A DNA stretch of 6,742 nucleotides, taken from assembly GCA_009921785.1 (NCBI GenBank), contig RFXE01000103.1, forward strand, positions 1 to 6,742, written 5' to 3'. Source of the DNA: Alphaproteobacteria bacterium (GTDB lineage: Bacteria; Pseudomonadota; Alphaproteobacteria; Rhizobiales; Beijerinckiaceae). The notes under the pieces are model-generated. The model searched no databases, had not been told where the DNA came from, and saw only the letters and a program-made list of their open reading frames with translations. Position numbers and translations under genes: made by a program. Of this stretch, positions 5,861 to 6,742 are shown one piece after another (position 1 is the first letter of the stretch; the number at the start of each line of letters is the position of its first letter).

Positions 5861-6733
5861 TCAGGATGTACGACGCTTGATATCCATGAGCTTGTTGATC
5901 AAAGGCGTGAAAATAAGCTGCATCGCGAGATCAAGCTTATCGCCACCACATACAATCGAATTAGCGCGTGACATCCACGAGCCGGACAACATCGATTGGA
6001 GATAGGGGAAATCAATGCCGCGTGGATTGGCGAAACGAATGACCAACATCGATTCGGCCGGTGTCGGAATCCAGCGCGCAACAAACGGATTAGAAGTATC
6101 AACTGTCGGCACACGTTGGAAGTTGATATTCGTGTGCGAGAATTGCGGGCAGATATAGCGCGCATAATCAGGCATGCGACGCAAAATCGTTTCCGTAATC
6201 GCTTCTGTCGAGTAGCCACGCAGCGATTTGTCACGATGGATTTTTTGAATCCATTCGAGATTGATCACCGGTACTACGCCGATTTTAAGATCAACATGTT
6301 TGGCGAGATTGACTTTTTCAGTTACCGCACAGCCATGCAGCCCTTCATAGAAGAGTACATCTGAATCGGGAAGATCGCGCCAAGGCGTAAATGTTCCCGG
6401 CGGCGTACCATAAAGCTCAGCTTCGCCATCATCATGAACATAGATGCGGGTTTTACCGGTTCCCGTGCGGCCATAATTTTCAAAAACGCCTTCAAGCGTT
6501 TCAAGTTCATTGGCTTCGGGATTAAAATGCGTGAAATGAAGATTGCCGTTCTTTTCTTCTTCGGCAACCTTTTGTTTCATCGCCGCGCGATCATAGCGAT
6601 GAAAAGCGTCGCCTTCGATAAAAGCTGCGTTCACGCCTTCACGCACGAAAATTTTTGAGAATGTGTCTTTAACCGTTGTTGTTCCGGCGCCGGACGAACC
6701 TGTAATGGCAATGATAGGATGACGCTGTGACAT
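5861..6733 (-). CDS. cbbP: Phosphoribulokinase, bacterial type
   Basis: Phosphoribulokinase uses ATP to convert ribulose-5-phosphate to RuBP, the committed Calvin-cycle step before RubisCO. The 290-residue protein is full length for the octameric bacterial class, which is usually allosterically activated by NADH and inhibited by AMP. Visible features are Walker A GSSGAGTTT (12-20), EGDAFHRYDR (40-49) with catalytic base D42 plus H45 and R49, THFNPEANELE (68-78), YVHDD (98-102), Walker B-like FYEGLHG (128-134, E130), and NLEWIQKIHRD (158-168) with K164, R167 and D168. Later come NFQRVP, DTSNPF, NPRGIDFPYL and GSWMSRANSIV, all typical. The ATG at 6731-6733 agrees with family N-termini. Only 9 bases upstream are in the window, so the ribosome binding site and promoter cannot be judged. 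It is the first visible gene of the operon; a further gene or the promoter lies upstream. Confidence 0.98.
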   Translation of the reverse strand: MSQRHPIIAITGSSGAGTTTVKDTFSKIFVREGVNAAFIEGDAFHRYDRAAMKQKVAEEEKNGNLHFTHFNPEANELETLEGVFENYGRTGTGKTRIYVHDDGEAELYGTPPGTFTPWRDLPDSDVLFYEGLHGCAVTEKVNLAKHVDLKIGVVPVINLEWIQKIHRDKSLRGYSTEAITETILRRMPDYARYICPQFSHTNINFQRVPTVDTSNPFVARWIPTPAESMLVIRFANPRGIDFPYLQSMLSGSWMSRANSIVCGGDKLDLAMQLIFTPLINKLMDIKRRTS

Positions 6734-6742
6734 AGATACGCT

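Larger units (their letters stand above)
930..6733 (-). other. cbb operon cbbP-L-S-X-rpe-gph-cbbY
   Basis: Seven same-strand genes are separated by 65, 18, 17, 3, 3 and 10 nt, using the starts chosen here (12 nt before gph if its start is 2310). No internal terminator is visible, and a stem-loop follows the last gene. Together they cover RuBP synthesis, carboxylation, RubisCO reactivation and clearance of two RubisCO by-products. The Calvin-cycle genes for sedoheptulose/fructose bisphosphatase, transketolase, aldolase and glyceraldehyde-3-phosphate dehydrogenase are not in the window and may lie upstream or elsewhere. Co-transcription is inferred from spacing. Confidence 0.85.

Noticed and set aside
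5508..6005. Open frame of 165 codons on the plus strand across the cbbP-cbbL junction
   Set aside because: It is antisense to two secure genes, has no recognisable domain, and its product looks like a shadow translation.
1..6742. A novel system, CRISPR array, mobile element or RNA gene
   Set aside because: Genes cover nearly the whole window and all belong to recognised families with intact active sites; no spaced repeats, transposase, tRNA or rRNA sequence is visible.

Overview
The window holds one nearly complete Calvin-Benson-Bassham (cbb) operon on the minus strand, and the 3' half of a formate-tetrahydrofolate ligase gene (fhs/ftfL) on the plus strand that converges on it. GC content is a little over half by eye. 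The RubisCO is a red-type form I enzyme: its small subunit has the long C-terminus and its activase is CbbX. The proteins closely resemble, from memory, those of Rhodobacter sphaeroides. I infer an alphaproteobacterium, plausibly an autotrophic or methylotrophic member of Hyphomicrobiales. Genus cannot be read from this sequence.

Layout from left to right: 1-894 (+) is the C-terminal 297 residues of Fhs, with the N-terminal part outside the window. 895-929 is a short convergent gap that contributes one arm of a GC-rich stem-loop, probably a shared terminator. On the minus strand, in order of transcription, come cbbP (phosphoribulokinase, 6733-5861), cbbL (5795-4335), cbbS (4316-3927), cbbX (3909-2998), rpe/cbbE (2994-2323), gph/cbbZ (2319-1651) and cbbY (1640-930). 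Gaps are 65 nt between cbbP and cbbL, then 3 to 18 nt, so the genes are probably co-transcribed and partly translationally coupled. The operon promoter, any cbbR, and possible upstream genes such as cbbF lie beyond position 6742.

How the genes work together: Rpe makes ribulose-5-phosphate and CbbP phosphorylates it to RuBP. CbbL8S8 carboxylates or oxygenates RuBP. CbbX frees inhibited RubisCO active sites. CbbZ removes the 2-phosphoglycolate made by oxygenation, and CbbY removes the misfire inhibitor xylulose-1,5-bisphosphate. The operon's 3' half is therefore mostly RubisCO maintenance and by-product clearance. The adjacent fhs would feed formate into the tetrahydrofolate C1 pool, so the locus may join formate assimilation to CO2 fixation (inference).

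There is no stretch over 300 bases without a gene. I see no tRNA, rRNA, CRISPR array, insertion sequence, frameshift or broken gene. I found no undescribed system. The less ordinary observations are small: the shared stem-loop, recurring start-site contexts in cbbL, cbbS and cbbX, possible RNA folding over the cbbL ribosome binding site, and a short duplication at the CbbY C-terminus.
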